Both the position numbers and the translations under genes were made by a program. From positions 1 through 15,320 of the forward strand of contig UQTA01000077.1 of NCBI GenBank assembly GCA_900543885.1: a DNA stretch of 15,320 nt. Direction: 5' to 3'. This DNA comes from an uncultured Clostridium sp. GTDB lineage: Bacteria; Bacillota; Clostridia; Lachnospirales; Lachnospiraceae. Numbering within the stretch: position 1 is the first letter of the stretch; every line of letters starts with the position of its first letter. The notes beneath the pieces were generated by a model. It had not been told where the DNA came from and did no database searches. It worked only from the letters and a program-made list of their open reading frames with translations. Below are positions 13,784-15,320 of this stretch, one piece after another.

Positions 13784-15320
13784 ACCCTTTCCAAAAATCA
13801 TCTACTGCCTGCTTTACGTTAAAGCGGTTGACTACCGTGTAGCTTTCCCATTCTCTGGGAAATAATGCCACATACTCTGGCAGCAGAAAACGGTCATCCA
13901 AAAGAGCGATCACGCCTTTATCCCTGACTGTGCGGATGACCCGGCCTGCTGCCTGCATAACTTTATTCATGCCTGGATACTGATAGGCATAGTCAAACCC
14001 CACTTCTCCTCTTTGATCAAAGTATTCTTTTAATATTTCCTGTTCCGGATTTACCTGTGGAAGTCCGGTTCCAATGATAATAGCTCCGATCAGCCGTTCT
14101 TCTTTCAGATCGATCCCTTCCGAAAAAATACCTCCCATAACACACAAACCTGCAAATGACTCTTTTGGTTCTTCTTCAAACCGTAAAAGAAATTCCTCAC
14201 GTTCTTCTTCGCTCATATGGGACGACTGGGCCATAAAACGGAATCCCAGACTGCCTTCTGTCTGCCGTTTTTCAAGAATCTCCTGCACTGCCTCCATAAA
14301 CTGATAGGACGGAAAAAACAGGATATAATTACCTGTCCTTCCTTTTATTATAGACTCTATATAATCACTGATGCGCTCATACTGACTTTTTCCACGTCTG
14401 CTGTAACGGCTGCTGACATCTGAAGCTGCCAGTACCAGACGATTCTCTGCCTTAAAAGGCGACTTTGCATAGACTGCATATTCTTCCTGACTGCCGCTTA
14501 AAAGTTCCTTATAATAGCGTATAGGAAGCAATGTAGCAGAGAAAAACACCGTACTGACCCCACGGTCCAGACACTCATGTAAACAGCCCGATGGATTAAC
14601 ACACATAAGTTTTACCATAAAAGAATGATCTGGCAGCAGTCGGCTGTAAATTTTGTAATTCTCATCCACACGGTCACTGACATAAAGAAAATCCCGGATC
14701 TTAAAATACAGGTCAAGAACGGTTTCCCTGTCTTCAAATTCATTATTTTCATTTAAAAATACTTCCATCTCCCCAAAGAGTCCCATCAGTTCCAGTGATA
14801 ACAGTTTTATATCTGAAACCATACGATATGACTCCCCAAGGACCGTGCGAAAACCTGCTTCATAAGCCAGCTCTTTCTCCTGTTCCTCCGGCAAAAGCTC
14901 CTCATCGCCTATGCGTTTCATGTTTAAAAAACGCCGGTTGCACCGGTCCAGAAGCTGGACTGTTTTCGCCGCCTGAGGCAGCCCTTTTACGATCTTTTTA
15001 ACATTTAAAAACTCTTCTTTTATGAGAGCTGCGCTATACATTTCTCTGGCCCTTGAAACCAGGTTATGAGCCTCATCCACCAGAAAAATATAGTCACCTT
15101 TTTCTTCTCCTTCTGCAAAATACCGCTTCAGACGCACATTGGGATCAAATACATAATTATAATCACAAATAATGCCATCTACAAAACTGCTGATATCCAG
15201 GCACAGTTCAAAAGGGCACACCTGATGCTTTTCTGCACAGTCCAATCTCTTCTCTCTGGTGCTTCCCTGTTCCTCCTGTATCATCTCATAACCAGACTCA
15301 TTGACCCGGTAAAAATTTCC
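13767..15320 (-). CDS. XPD/DinG-family ATP-dependent DNA helicase with iron-sulfur-type cysteines (5' end off window)
   Basis: The C-terminal 517 residues of a superfamily 2 helicase of the XPD/Rad3/DinG group are visible. The frame stays open to 15320 (GNFYRVNESGYE precedes the first in-window ATG at 15284), so the Walker A half lies outside. In order: a Cys cluster, C-x6-C-x4-C (CAEKHQVCPFELC, 15239-15201), fits the Fe-S domain; ICDYNYVFDP; the DEAH box LVDEAHNL (DEAH at 15077-15066); motif III-like VFFSATLLP; YILFFPSYQFM; GGIFSEGIDL; and motif VI QAAGRVIRTVRDKG (about 13955-13914). Such enzymes unwind DNA 5' to 3' in repair or replication rescue. The stop at 13769-13767 overlaps the converging LysR gene by 17 bases, and no terminator is visible between them. 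Which member of the DinG/XPD group it is cannot be fixed without the N-terminus. Confidence 0.92.
   Translation of the reverse strand, partial: GNFYRVNESGYEMIQEEQGSTREKRLDCAEKHQVCPFELCLDISSFVDGIICDYNYVFDPNVRLKRYFAEGEEKGDYIFLVDEAHNLVSRAREMYSAALIKEEFLNVKKIVKGLPQAAKTVQLLDRCNRRFLNMKRIGDEELLPEEQEKELAYEAGFRTVLGESYRMVSDIKLLSLELMGLFGEMEVFLNENNEFEDRETVLDLYFKIRDFLYVSDRVDENYKIYSRLLPDHSFMVKLMCVNPSGCLHECLDRGVSTVFFSATLLPIRYYKELLSGSQEEYAVYAKSPFKAENRLVLAASDVSSRYSRRGKSQYERISDYIESIIKGRTGNYILFFPSYQFMEAVQEILEKRQTEGSLGFRFMAQSSHMSEEEREEFLLRFEEEPKESFAGLCVMGGIFSEGIDLKEERLIGAIIIGTGLPQVNPEQEILKEYFDQRGEVGFDYAYQYPGMNKVMQAAGRVIRTVRDKGVIALLDDRFLLPEYVALFPREWESYTVVNRFNVKQAVDDFWKGFKACP

Noticed and set aside
1..15320. CRISPR array, tRNA/rRNA genes, prophage or defence island
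   Set aside because: No regularly spaced direct repeats, no cloverleaf or rRNA-like stretches, and no integrase, transposase, phage or nuclease-defence genes were seen; the recognised genes are mostly core metabolic or regulatory ones.

Overview
The window (15,320 bp, moderate GC, dense coding on both strands, strong AGGAGG ribosome sites, extended -10 promoters) looks like the chromosome of a gut-type anaerobic Clostridia, most likely Lachnospiraceae. The evidence is the single-chain PurL, a PPi-type phosphofructokinase beside a membrane pyrophosphatase, a DUF1846 protein, and short GC-rich hairpin repeats in intergenic DNA. The family assignment is inference from gene content, not a database result. 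No phage genes, transposase, CRISPR array, rRNA or tRNA were seen.

Layout. 1-3134 (minus): purL, cut by the left edge early in its glutaminase domain. 3135-3421: divergent promoters and a palindromic operator candidate. 3422-4900 (plus): DUF1846 protein, followed by a strong terminator. 5146-7377 (plus): a two-gene operon of a stand-alone FeoA-domain protein and a membrane GGDEF-(degenerate GGDEF)-EAL cyclic-di-GMP protein. 7480-8727 (minus) and 8977-10959 (plus): a divergent pair, PPi-dependent phosphofructokinase and K+-dependent ion-pumping pyrophosphatase, sharing a 249-bp control region with a perfect CcpA (cre) box. 10960-11410: no gene; it holds a hairpin repeat, a 151-bp MITE-like element with perfect 18-bp inverted ends and an 8-bp target duplication, and a bidirectional terminator. 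11411-12568 (minus): a translationally coupled pair, a degenerate sigma-70-like protein followed by a histidine phosphatase. 12569-12907: divergent promoters separated by a second, unrelated 161-bp inverted-repeat element. 12908-13783 (plus): a LysR-type regulator. 13767-15320 (minus): an XPD/DinG-type iron-sulfur helicase cut by the right edge, overlapping the LysR gene tail to tail by 17 bp.

How it works together. The phosphofructokinase and HppA both handle pyrophosphate: one spends PPi (or makes it in reverse) in glycolysis, the other turns PPi into an ion gradient or uses the gradient to make PPi. The cre box implies that carbon supply sets expression of at least the kinase. FeoA with the c-di-GMP enzyme suggests a link between metal status and second-messenger turnover. 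The most unusual protein is the sigma-like one: it keeps the core-RNA-polymerase-binding part of region 2 but has lost the DNA-melting and -10-reading residues and all of region 4, so it may act on RNA polymerase rather than as a promoter-selecting sigma factor.
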